A stretch of DNA of 64,000 nt. Source: Acinetobacter sp. ANC 4169 (GTDB lineage Bacteria > Pseudomonadota > Gammaproteobacteria > Pseudomonadales > Moraxellaceae). The position numbers and the translations under genes were made by a program. The stretch is from NCBI RefSeq assembly GCF_002135355.1, contig NZ_NEGE01000011.1, positions 1-64,000 on the forward strand, in the 5' to 3' direction. Numbering within the stretch: the first letter of the stretch is position 1; each line of letters begins with the position of its first letter. The notes under the pieces are model-generated. The model did not search any database, was not told the DNA's origin, and was given only the letters and a program-made list of their open reading frames with translations. Below, one piece after another: positions 34,272 to 42,997 of the stretch.

Positions 34272-35891
34272 ATGATTCCGCACGTTTCACGTTTACTCGA
34301 ACTTTGGCGCATCGCCGCGCACTATAGACTCGACACGTTGTTTCCTGCGGAAGAGTTACCAGAAAAAGCCCGTCATGCTTTAAATTTCATTCGCATGCAT
34401 CCTGCGGCATGGTCTAGCCGTGAACGTAAAAACCCACTCAAGCTGAAACAAGCTTTAGAAGAAATGGGACCGTTGGCAATTAAATTAGGGCAACTGCTCT
34501 CGACCCGTCGTGATTTGATTCCACCTGAAGTTCTACAACAGTTGGTATTGCTGCAAGACCGGGTCAAACCCTTTGACAATAGCGTTGCCAAAACCCGCAT
34601 TCAAGAATCACTGAAAGCCGATATAAATACCTTGTTTGCTCGTTTTGATGAGCAACCGCTTGCAGCCGCGTCAATCGCTCAAGTGCATACTGCGGCGCTA
34701 CATGATGGTCGTGAAGTGGTGGTAAAAGTCACTCGTCCCAATATTCGCAGTCAAATTTTACAGGATTTCGAGATTTTAGACTGGCTCGGTGCCGCCTTAG
34801 AAAAACGTTTAGAAGCTGCCCGCGCTTTGCATCTTTCTGAAATTATTCAGGACTATCGTCAAATCATTCTGAATGAACTGGATTTGACTCTGGAAGCCGA
34901 TAACACCCGTCGTATGCGCCATTACTTCACCGGCTCAAGCATGATGTATGTGCCTGAAGTTTATATGGACAGCAAAGACGTGATGGTGGCCGAACGGATC
35001 ACTGGTGTTCCGATTTCTGACACGGCGACTTTCGACAAGATGGGCATGAATCGTGCGGACTTGGCAGAGAAAGGCTTAACCATTTTCTTTACCCAGGTGT
35101 TCCGCGACAACTTCTTCCATGCCGACATGCACCCAGGAAATGTGTTTGTCGAAACCATTAATCCGAGTAATCCACGCTTTATTGCGCTCGACTGCGCGAT
35201 TATGGGTGAACTGTCCAAGCATGATCAGATGACTGTGGCACGCATGTTACTGGCAGTCATGAACAGTGACTTTATGCAGTTGATTCTTGTAGTGCATCAA
35301 GCCGGTTGGATTCCACCGGGTACAGACCAAGATGCCTTAGCGCGTGAAATGCGTCGCACTGTGGGGCCAATGGTATCGAAGCCAATGCATGAACTGGACT
35401 TTGCCGGCATCCTGATTCAGGTCATGGATATTGCCCGTCGTTTCCATCTGGAAATTCCACCACAGCTGATGCTCTTGCTGAAAACATTAGTTCATGTCGA
35501 AGGTTTGGGAACAGACCTTTATCCGGAACTGGATATCTGGAAACTGGCGAAACCGATCCTGACCGATTGGATTAAAGCGCAAATGAATCCGCAGAAGAAC
35601 CTGAAGGAATTGGGACAAAAAATTCCAGACCTTTTGCTCGGTGCACAGGATTTACCAAGCCTGATGATCGATAGTCTGAACGGTTTAAAAAATCAGTCGG
35701 CCTGGCATTCCAAACAATTACATGAACTGCAAAGCATGCGTCTGCAAATGGAACATCAGCAAAAACGCAGCTGGATGTTTGGCAGTATCATGGCGATCTT
35801 GTTATCGATAGCCATTATTGCGCCGTGGTATGTGTCAATTCTTTTAATCCTGCTTTCCAGCCTGCTTGCCGTTTGGCGGGTAGTGAAATAG
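34272..35891 (+). CDS. ubiB: Ubiquinone biosynthesis atypical kinase/ATPase UbiB
   Basis: The 539-residue protein is a UbiB/ADCK-type atypical kinase: the KxGQ signature in AIKLGQLLSTRRDLIPPEVL (about 70-89), the alanine-rich nucleotide loop AAASIAQVHTA, VVVKVTRPN with the ATP-binding lysine, HADMHPGNVFV in the catalytic loop, and DCAIMGELS, the DFG-equivalent region. Two membrane helices close the protein (about 497-535). UbiB is an ATPase required for ubiquinone synthesis, thought to extract lipid intermediates from the membrane. It ends the operon, followed by a hairpin at 35940-35980. Confidence 0.95.
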   Translation: MIPHVSRLLELWRIAAHYRLDTLFPAEELPEKARHALNFIRMHPAAWSSRERKNPLKLKQALEEMGPLAIKLGQLLSTRRDLIPPEVLQQLVLLQDRVKPFDNSVAKTRIQESLKADINTLFARFDEQPLAAASIAQVHTAALHDGREVVVKVTRPNIRSQILQDFEILDWLGAALEKRLEAARALHLSEIIQDYRQIILNELDLTLEADNTRRMRHYFTGSSMMYVPEVYMDSKDVMVAERITGVPISDTATFDKMGMNRADLAEKGLTIFFTQVFRDNFFHADMHPGNVFVETINPSNPRFIALDCAIMGELSKHDQMTVARMLLAVMNSDFMQLILVVHQAGWIPPGTDQDALAREMRRTVGPMVSKPMHELDFAGILIQVMDIARRFHLEIPPQLMLLLKTLVHVEGLGTDLYPELDIWKLAKPILTDWIKAQMNPQKNLKELGQKIPDLLLGAQDLPSLMIDSLNGLKNQSAWHSKQLHELQSMRLQMEHQQKRSWMFGSIMAILLSIAIIAPWYVSILLILLSSLLAVWRVVK

Positions 35892-35939
35892 TAGTTTCAA
35901 ATTAAAACTTTGAAAAACAATAAAATAAAAAATTACTCC

Positions 35940-35980
35940 AGCCTGTTTAAACAGCAAAATTTAAATAGGCTTTTATTTTC
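35940..35980 (+). terminator. Terminator of ubiE-ubiJ-ubiB
   Basis: AGCCTGTTTAAA (35940-35951) pairs with TTTAAATAGGCT (35960-35971) over 12 bp with one G-T, followed by TTTATTTT. Confidence 0.7.
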
Positions 35981-36357
35981 ACAATCTAACATTATTAAAA
36001 CAGTCTGACAAAATAATTAAGCAAATAAAAAATCAATAAATTCATTTAGTTATTTTTATAATCAATAAAAAATAGTTCGCCTTAACCTCATTAAAGACGA
36101 GCTACTCTTTAATATAAATAAAAATTTTATTTCACCCAAAAATTAAAACACTATTTCTTTTTATTTAAAAACAACTCGCGAAAAATTATTAACAACAACA
36201 ACCAGATATCATTAATTAAATATTAAATTAATAATAATCAAACCTTTAAAAAAGAATAAATGTAATTTTAAAGATTAATAAATATGTAGATCAATCCTTA
36301 TTTCGAGCTTTTTTTTTGATATAAGAGAAAGAATAAGAATAATACGAGGATAAAAAA
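35981..36357. other. Very AT-rich gene-free stretch upstream of the lipoprotein gene
   Basis: About 375 bases made mostly of A/T tracts with no reading frame or strong hairpin. Such composition is often bound by H-NS-type silencers. The promoter for the lipoprotein gene must lie here, but A/T richness gives too many possible -10 boxes to choose one. Confidence 0.5.
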
Positions 36358-37869
36358 ATGTTAATTAAAAATTCAAAAATTTGTGTATTTACAATGGCGG
36401 TTTCAGGTTTTTTAGCGGCTTGTGGTGATAGTAGTAAGGAAGCTGAAAGTACAAGTTTTACACCTACCACCATTCAAGGTACGGCAGTAGATTTTTATTT
36501 AAAAGGTGCAGATATAAAATTTGATGATTGTGAAAACACGTCCATAAAAACTGATGCAAATGGCAACTTTTCTTTTACCACCACTACCGCTTGCTATGAG
36601 TCTGCCATTACCATCACGGGTGGCATAGATACTGGTACCAACCTGCCATTTACAGGTATATTAAAATTTAAAAAAATGGATTTAAAAAACCTACAAAATG
36701 GCATATTGGTGGTTAGTCCATTAACTTCTTTAGAATATTATCTAGAAAAAGCAGGACAATCGGGCCAATTAAATCCAATTTTAACAAACTTAGGTTTAAG
36801 TAATATTAGTAATATTTCCCAGTTCGATCCGGCAAAAGATGGTGATGCTCATACGCTAGCTATAGTGTTTATTTTACAACAACTTGCAACTCAAATTGAA
36901 GATCATCTACAGGCCATTCATAAAGATGATGGTTCAAATGCATTCTCTCAGGAACAGGCTGCTCAAATTACTTTTGACACATTGATTAGTCAATTATCCA
37001 CTCAAGCCTTATTTACAGCTGACTCGGCTAAAATTAACCCTGATGTATTAAAAAATATTATTGATCAGGCGATTAATACTGCAAAAGTTCAAATGAATGA
37101 TCCAGATAGCACTATAGATCCTACAATTACCGATCAAATTAGCAATAATATCATTGCAGTTTCATCCACCATTGACAGCATTGCTCAGCAAGGAGGAACC
37201 AGTGCCGATTTATTATCAGCATTGCAAACAAATACTCAAGCACTTGAAACAATTACTGAAAATTTAAAGACACCTACATATAATGACTTCTTTTTAGCAA
37301 ATTACGATGTCGCTGCCATTAAAGCTTCCAGTGAGACTAATCCACTAAATATCGGTCTTAAAGATCTGAATGACACCCTTGCTGTACAATTCAAGTTAGC
37401 AAATGCAAAATCTGAATTAAATGATACGCTAGCACTCGCCTTCAAATTAAATGGAACTAATGGTACATATCACGAAAATTTAAATATAAGTATTAACAAT
37501 ATTCAGGTTAAATTTAATAATCAGGGCTCGCTGCTTTCGGCAAAAATACCTAAAAATACAGTTATTAATATTTCTTCGTCTTCAAAAAATATTCAGCAGT
37601 TTCAATTCATTGTTCCACAAGACATGATGGTCAACGCTAATGGCAATATTTCTTTAAATGACTTAATCCAAAGTAATGGCACATTAAAAAATTATTACAC
37701 TAATTATATCAACAAATTACCTGCTAGCAGTCTTATTCAGGTAACTGCTTATGTACTACCTCGCACTTATACCATTAATCCACAATTTAATCTCTCACAA
37801 GAAACGGTCACTATCGGCAGTTTAACATTCAAAGGTTCTGCATTGACTGGTTATTTTAAATTGAGTTAA
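36358..37869 (+). CDS. Predicted lipoprotein of unknown function
   Basis: The 503-residue protein has a lipoprotein signal peptide with lipobox LAAC, so Cys21 is the likely acylated residue; Ser-Lys or Asp-Ser after it does not show a clear Asp+2 inner-membrane signal (residue 22 is Gly). After a Ser/Thr linker, residues about 36-115 (GTAVDFYLKGADIKFDDCEN, then TDANGNFSF) resemble a carboxypeptidase-regulatory or surface beta-sandwich domain. The middle (120-310) is helical and Gln/Asn-rich; the C-terminal part (350-503) looks beta-rich. I recognise no enzyme. Base composition is clearly more AT-rich than the neighbours. A terminator follows, then an outer-membrane barrel gene. Confidence 0.75.
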   Translation: MLIKNSKICVFTMAVSGFLAACGDSSKEAESTSFTPTTIQGTAVDFYLKGADIKFDDCENTSIKTDANGNFSFTTTTACYESAITITGGIDTGTNLPFTGILKFKKMDLKNLQNGILVVSPLTSLEYYLEKAGQSGQLNPILTNLGLSNISNISQFDPAKDGDAHTLAIVFILQQLATQIEDHLQAIHKDDGSNAFSQEQAAQITFDTLISQLSTQALFTADSAKINPDVLKNIIDQAINTAKVQMNDPDSTIDPTITDQISNNIIAVSSTIDSIAQQGGTSADLLSALQTNTQALETITENLKTPTYNDFFLANYDVAAIKASSETNPLNIGLKDLNDTLAVQFKLANAKSELNDTLALAFKLNGTNGTYHENLNISINNIQVKFNNQGSLLSAKIPKNTVINISSSSKNIQQFQFIVPQDMMVNANGNISLNDLIQSNGTLKNYYTNYINKLPASSLIQVTAYVLPRTYTINPQFNLSQETVTIGSLTFKGSALTGYFKLS

Positions 37870-37875
37870 TTGATC

Positions 37876-37903
37876 AAAATCCAGCCTTCAAGCTGGATTT
37901 TTT
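37876..37903 (+). terminator. Terminator between the lipoprotein and barrel genes
   Basis: AAAATCCAGC (37876-37885) pairs perfectly with GCTGGATTTT (37892-37901) around a six-base loop, continuing into more T. Only 36 bases separate it from the next start codon. Confidence 0.85.
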
Positions 37904-37939
37904 CTTCAATAAGAAAAATTATTTTAGTGATGTAGCCAT

Positions 37940-39043
37940 ATGAAATTTAATTATTTGCCTTTATTAATTGGCCTAATATATGGATCTTCTATATATGCCG
38001 CACCTGAAGATCTTTTTCTTCAATCAGATATTTTTACGGAACAGATCTCAACTCCGTTTAAATTAACACTTGGCTTGGATGCTGTTGATGAAACCATTGA
38101 TTTTTTTGATATCCGAGAAAATGCAGGTATACAAGATAATAGTACTGGTGATTATCGCGGTGCTCATGTTACAGCTGAATATCAGTTCCATCCTCAATGG
38201 TTATTAGAAGGATCTTATTGGTATAGGGAACTTGATTATTCTCAAGATACCAATACCATTCATAGCCTGCTCTTAGGTATACGTTATTTTCCCAATTTTA
38301 AAATCAATGAAAATAGCGTTTTATTTTTTAGAACCAGTGTATGGAATAATGAGGCTGATGAGTTAAATAAATCCTCACCCACAGAGGTGAACCAAAGAAC
38401 TTTTAACCAAGTCACTGTTAATCAGCCACAAGACCTTAACTTTCAATTAGATACTGTTTTTTCACATCAAATAAGCCCAATGCATCAAATCAATATATTC
38501 ACTTCATTGGGATATAGTGAAGTCGAGGTGAAAAATTTAAAGATTCAGGCACAATCGAATGGTTGCTTAGTGAATATAAATATTCAATCAAACAATCAGT
38601 TTACAGGGAATTTAGCTAAACCATGCTCTATCGGTAATATACCAGTCACTCAATTAAACGTTTCTGGCAATGCCAATGAATATGGCATTGATATACAAAA
38701 AGATCTCAACTATGACAGTTACTATGCAAGTTTGGGAGGATCCTGGAACTGGCGCTATCAAAACTTTGAAAGCCAGCTTGCATACCAGTACCAACATTTA
38801 TGGCGTAATGACATCGATGATCGTGTAAACAACTTTGGCAATCAAGCGATAAAAGATAACCATAGTTTGGGGGCGAAATTTAGTTATCATTTCACCTCCC
38901 ACGTTACGGCCTTTATTAAAGGCGAACTGTATCAACATAACTTTGTCGGACACATCCCCTTTTTATACAATGCGGTGACCGCCTCACATCTTGACCAACG
39001 TTACGGAATTGCAACCCTCGGGCTCACAATTTATAACTTTTAA
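37940..39043 (+). CDS. Predicted outer-membrane beta-barrel protein
   Basis: The 367-residue protein has a signal peptide (LPLLIGLIYGSSIYA, cut near residue 20) and repeating amphipathic strands such as AHVTAEYQFHPQWLLEGSYW, SLLLGIRYFPNF and FESQLAYQYQHLWR, and ends with the strand GIATLGLTIYNF. A C-terminal Phe in an alternating strand is the usual signal for BAM insertion. Two cysteines near residues 210 and 230 may form a disulfide in an extracellular loop. I cannot name a substrate or family. It shares low GC with the preceding lipoprotein, suggesting a joint origin and possibly a joint job. Confidence 0.75.
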   Translation: MKFNYLPLLIGLIYGSSIYAAPEDLFLQSDIFTEQISTPFKLTLGLDAVDETIDFFDIRENAGIQDNSTGDYRGAHVTAEYQFHPQWLLEGSYWYRELDYSQDTNTIHSLLLGIRYFPNFKINENSVLFFRTSVWNNEADELNKSSPTEVNQRTFNQVTVNQPQDLNFQLDTVFSHQISPMHQINIFTSLGYSEVEVKNLKIQAQSNGCLVNINIQSNNQFTGNLAKPCSIGNIPVTQLNVSGNANEYGIDIQKDLNYDSYYASLGGSWNWRYQNFESQLAYQYQHLWRNDIDDRVNNFGNQAIKDNHSLGAKFSYHFTSHVTAFIKGELYQHNFVGHIPFLYNAVTASHLDQRYGIATLGLTIYNF

Positions 39044-39340
39044 GCCCCTTTAAAAAACTACAATACGATCCTCTTGCAGTGAGGAAATATTAAACGATCT
39101 TTCCCTCCGACTTTCCCTATAAATCATTTATCTGCTTTGATCATCATTTTTTCCATAGATGTAAGTTTTATCTGAAACCTCAGGAGTAGAGTAATCCTTC
39201 ATCAAATGCGTTAAATCTAATAGCATAAATCACCTGTGATCTTAGAGTGACTACATAGTCACCAACTGAATCATCTCGCCATTGTTGCCCTGAGCTAGCG
39301 ACTTAAAATAAACATATCCTTGTATATTTAATAATAGATC
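39044..39340. other. Intergenic stretch before the patatin-like gene
   Basis: No gene is seen in these 297 bases. A short stem CCTC-TTGCAGT-GAGG near 39072-39086 has no T-run. The sequence is less AT-rich than 35981-36357. Confidence 0.4.
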
Positions 39341-40420
39341 ATGACGCAAATCCTGCAGAAACGTCCACCAGCATTAAACATCCGTGCCGGTCACTTGGCA
39401 CGTCAATTGATTGAAAAAGACGGTTTACTTGCCCAGCAAGTCGATATTATCCCTGGCGCTGCAGGTGGTCCCAAAGGGATTGGTATTCAAGGCTTGGATC
39501 AGGCCATTTTCGGTGATTTTTTGGCTCGGGTACCACAGCATAGAACCCTGATTGGCTCATCTATTGGCAGCTGGCGCTTTGCCAGTATTGCTGCCTGGGG
39601 GGCGAAAGAAGGGACTGAGCGTCTTGCAGAGCTTTATACCAACCTGTATTTCCATAAAAAAATGACCCGTCAGGAAGTCGGTAATATCTGCCGCGAGATG
39701 CTGGTTAATCTGATTCAAGATAAAGAGCAACAGTTGGTACAACATCCAGATTATCATCTTGCAGTGATTTCGGTGAAGGCCCAACATATCTTTCAAAGTG
39801 ACCAAGCCTTGCCGTTGCTGGCTTCTGTGGCAGGCATCGTCAGCAGCAATGCCTTGGCACGCAAGCATAACCGTTTATTTATGCAGCGGGTCATCAGCCA
39901 ACCTGAAACGGGCAAACAGTTTAAGGTACAAGATGATTTTGTCACGCATTATCAGACTTTAACCCAGGACAATGTCACACCCTGGCTAATGGCATCTGCA
40001 TCCATCCCCGGCGTTATGGCAGCTATTCGGGATATTCCAGATGCGCCCAAAGGCAGCTACCGTGATGGGGGTTTAATTGATTATCACCTTGACCTGCCCT
40101 TTGAAAGTCAGGGCATTGTGTTGTATCCGCACTTTAGCGACAGCATCACCCCGGGCTGGTTCGACAAGATGTTGAAAAAGCGTAAAGCCAATCCTGAAAA
40201 TCAGGCACGCACTTTACTGCTTTCACCGTCACAGGACTATTTGCAATCTTTACCCTTGGGTCGTTTGCCTGATCGTAAAGATTTCACCTTGAAAGGCCTG
40301 GATCAGAAACAGCGGATTCAGATGTGGAATCAATCAGTCGCAGAAAGCCAGCGTTTGGGGGATGAGTTTTTGGAGATGGTGGCGAAACAAAATTTTCCGC
40401 AATTTATGCAGGATTTATAA
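39341..40420 (+). CDS. Patatin-like phospholipase family protein
   Basis: The 359-residue protein has the patatin features: an oxyanion-type glycine stretch GAAGGPKGIGIQG (about 39-51), the nucleophile elbow G-x-S-x-G in LIGSSIGSWRF (about 66-76, nucleophile Ser70 or neighbour) and the DGG motif in YRDGGLIDYHLDL, whose Asp completes the Ser-Asp dyad. The family hydrolyses acyl chains of phospholipids or other lipids. No signal peptide or autotransporter domain is present, so a cytosolic or membrane-peripheral location is likely. It is monocistronic. Substrate is unknown. Confidence 0.85.
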   Translation: MTQILQKRPPALNIRAGHLARQLIEKDGLLAQQVDIIPGAAGGPKGIGIQGLDQAIFGDFLARVPQHRTLIGSSIGSWRFASIAAWGAKEGTERLAELYTNLYFHKKMTRQEVGNICREMLVNLIQDKEQQLVQHPDYHLAVISVKAQHIFQSDQALPLLASVAGIVSSNALARKHNRLFMQRVISQPETGKQFKVQDDFVTHYQTLTQDNVTPWLMASASIPGVMAAIRDIPDAPKGSYRDGGLIDYHLDLPFESQGIVLYPHFSDSITPGWFDKMLKKRKANPENQARTLLLSPSQDYLQSLPLGRLPDRKDFTLKGLDQKQRIQMWNQSVAESQRLGDEFLEMVAKQNFPQFMQDL

Positions 40421-40668
40421 AACCATGTTGAGAGAAACCTGTACATGATCAGGTTTCACTTAACGCTGGATCATTGCATGAATCTATTTTCCAAGGCTTG
40501 AGATATTATAAAATTTTTTGTAAATAAAGCACCTGAGCCATTTTGAGTCAAAATCCAAAATGATCAGGCGTATATTTTTTTCTCAAAGCAGCGCTAATCA
40601 CGTACACTATGCAGTGGCGATTTTTATTCGCTGTTTTCCATTTTGAACATATTTTTGGTGAAATTCTC

Positions 40669-41451
40669 ATGAACAACTTGCAATGGCTCGATGAAGTAAA
40701 ATTTAACGAACAAGGTCTAATTCCTGCCATTGCCCAGCATCATCAAAGCGGCCGTGTGCTCATGGTCGCGTGGATGAACCGTGAAGCCTTAGCCTTAACT
40801 GCGGAAAAAAACCAGGCGGTATATTTCTCTCGCTCGCGTCAAAAATTGTGGCATAAAGGTGAAGAATCCGGTCATTTCCAAACCGTGCATGAAATCCGTC
40901 TGGACTGTGATGCCGACGTGATTGTGTTGCAAATCGAACAACACGGCGGTATTGCTTGCCATACCGGTCGTGAATCGTGTTTTTATCGTAAATTAACTGC
41001 AAATGGCTGGGAAATTGTTGATGCACAATTGAAAGATCCAAAGCAAATTTATGCTGAAAAATCGACCAATCCACACACCCTTGCCATGAATGCTTCGACT
41101 GCCCAATCTGAACAAGTGGAAGTTTTAGATTATTTGGGTCAGATGATGGCAGAGCGTAAAAAAGCCGATCCAGATTCCTCTTATGTGGCCAAGCTGTATC
41201 ACAAGGGTTTAAACAAAATTTTAGAAAAAGTTGGTGAAGAAAGCGTTGAAACCATCATTGCAGCGAAAGACTTTAAAGCCGAAGCGCATGAAGATAATAA
41301 AAACGATTTAATTTATGAAGTGGCAGATTTATGGTTCCATACTATTGTGATGTTGGGCTATTTCGATCTTGAACCACAACGGGTACTCAACGAGTTGGCA
41401 CGTCGCCAAGGCTTGTCCGGCCTGGTTGAAAAAGCCAGTCGTCAACATTAA
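40669..41451 (+). CDS. hisIE: Bifunctional phosphoribosyl-AMP cyclohydrolase / phosphoribosyl-ATP pyrophosphatase
   Basis: HisIE performs steps two and three of histidine synthesis. The 260-residue protein joins a HisI domain (about 1-125: [32 protein letters not shown], and metal ligands in [11 protein letters not shown] and [11 protein letters not shown]) to a HisE domain (about 160-255: [20 protein letters not shown], then ETIIAAK and [18 protein letters not shown]). The ATG at 40669 begins the conserved [17 protein letters not shown]. It is separate from other his genes here. The helicase gene starts only five bases after its stop. Confidence 0.94.
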   Translation: MNNLQWLDEVKFNEQGLIPAIAQHHQSGRVLMVAWMNREALALTAEKNQAVYFSRSRQKLWHKGEESGHFQTVHEIRLDCDADVIVLQIEQHGGIACHTGRESCFYRKLTANGWEIVDAQLKDPKQIYAEKSTNPHTLAMNASTAQSEQVEVLDYLGQMMAERKKADPDSSYVAKLYHKGLNKILEKVGEESVETIIAAKDFKAEAHEDNKNDLIYEVADLWFHTIVMLGYFDLEPQRVLNELARRQGLSGLVEKASRQH

Positions 41452-41455
41452 GCCC

Positions 41456-42967
41456 ATGACTGTGTCTGATTCGAAAAAACCGAGCGCCACTTATGAGCAA
41501 GCGATTGCCATAGATAATGCGCGTTTAGGCAAATCCTTTAAAGTGATTGCCTATGCAGGCACAGGTAAAACCACGACTTTACAAATGATCAGTGATGCCA
41601 TGCCCGAGCGGCGTGGCATGTATCTGGCGTTTAACAAAGCCATTGCTAGCGAGGCGCAAAGTAAATTTCATCGCAACGTCGACTGTCGCACCTTTCACTC
41701 GCTGGCTTTTCGTAGTGCGCCGCGTGGCGTGACTGACAAACTGCGGCTGCCACGTTTAAGTCCGAGTTTTATCGCCAAGGAATATCGACTGCAACCGATT
41801 ACCCTGCGCCGGATGATGGGCGGGCGTTATGAAAAATATGTGATGATGCCATCGCGTCTCGCCAGTCTGGTGGCCAATGCGGTCAGTTATTTCTGCTCGA
41901 CCAGTTCACAATATCCTGCACCGCGTCATCTGCAAGCGCCCAGCTGGTTACATCCAGACGATATTGAAGAGCTGCAGAAACATTTATATCCGGCCATTGA
42001 ACGGCGCTGGCTCGAGTCGATTGATCCCAATCATCAAGCCGGTATTGGTCACGATATTTATCTAAAACTTTGGGCACTCTCAGAGCCGAATATCCCTGCC
42101 GATTATGTACTGTTTGATGAAGCGCAAGATGCCGATCCATTAATGCTGGGAATTTTGCTGCGTCAAAGAAATACCCAGGTGATTTATGTTGGCGATGCCC
42201 ATCAACAGATTTATGCCTGGCGTGGTGCGGTCAATGCCATGCAGCAGCTGCCGCTGCCTGAATCGCGCTTGACCACATCATTCCGTTTTGGTGAAGAAAT
42301 TGCCTTGAATGCCAATGCCATCTTGGGGGCATTAAACGAGACTGTACCTTTACTTGGTAATCCGCATCTTAACTCCAAAGTGGTCAATAAACCGCATACC
42401 AAACAACGTGATGCGATTTTATGCCGTACCAATGCCCGGGCCATGGAACTGCTGCTTTCCGGACTGGTGCATGGCGACAAAGTCAGCTTGCAGGCCGATC
42501 ATGCCAAACTAAACCGTTTTGTCGATGCCGCCAGCATGCTGAAACAGGGTCGCCGTGTGACTGATGTGCCGGAACTGGCCTGGTTTAATTCATGGCATGA
42601 TGTACATGAATATTGTGAAACCAATGATGGTAGTGACATTAAGCCTTTGGTGAAACTGGTGGATGATCACGGCACCGATCCACTCAAAAGAGCCTTGGCC
42701 AAAATCACCCCGATTGAACAAGCTGACTACATTATTTCGACCGCACACAAAGCCAAAGGTCTGGAATGGGAGCGTGTGCATATCGAAGATGACTATCAAT
42801 TCAAGGTCAATGAAAAAGACCATAAAATTAGTGACGAAGAGTTAAGATTGCTTTACGTGGCCTGCACACGTGCTAAAGTAAGTTTAAATATTCACCACAT
42901 TTACGATCTGGTACAACAGCTGAAAAAGCAAATGCCGGTATCGCTACGTAAAGCTGTGGGAGAATAA
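41456..42967 (+). CDS. Small UvrD/Rep-type superfamily 1 helicase
   Basis: The 503-residue protein has the set of SF1A helicase motifs: Walker A AYAGTGKTTTLQ (32-43), YLAFNKAIASEAQ (motif Ia), DEAQDADPLML (Walker B), GDAHQQIYAWRGAVNAM (motif III), LTTSFRFGEEIA (motif IV), STAHKAKGLEWERVHIEDD (motif V) and LLYVACTRAKV (motif VI). It is shorter than UvrD or Rep (about 670-720 residues) and resembles the F-box helicase 1-like bacterial group. It likely unwinds 3' to 5'. The start at 41456 follows hisIE by five bases, while the next gene begins 30 bases after its stop, so the three may be cotranscribed. Biological role is unknown. Confidence 0.85.
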   Translation: MTVSDSKKPSATYEQAIAIDNARLGKSFKVIAYAGTGKTTTLQMISDAMPERRGMYLAFNKAIASEAQSKFHRNVDCRTFHSLAFRSAPRGVTDKLRLPRLSPSFIAKEYRLQPITLRRMMGGRYEKYVMMPSRLASLVANAVSYFCSTSSQYPAPRHLQAPSWLHPDDIEELQKHLYPAIERRWLESIDPNHQAGIGHDIYLKLWALSEPNIPADYVLFDEAQDADPLMLGILLRQRNTQVIYVGDAHQQIYAWRGAVNAMQQLPLPESRLTTSFRFGEEIALNANAILGALNETVPLLGNPHLNSKVVNKPHTKQRDAILCRTNARAMELLLSGLVHGDKVSLQADHAKLNRFVDAASMLKQGRRVTDVPELAWFNSWHDVHEYCETNDGSDIKPLVKLVDDHGTDPLKRALAKITPIEQADYIISTAHKAKGLEWERVHIEDDYQFKVNEKDHKISDEELRLLYVACTRAKVSLNIHHIYDLVQQLKKQMPVSLRKAVGE

Positions 42968-42997
42968 TTTTAGCTTTAGCTGCAAGGCAGGTGTTTT

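Noticed and set aside
40434..40457. GAAACCTG/CAGGTTTC hairpin after the patatin-like gene as terminator
   Set aside because: The 8-bp stem is perfect but is followed by ACTTAACGC with no T-run, so it is not called as a terminator.
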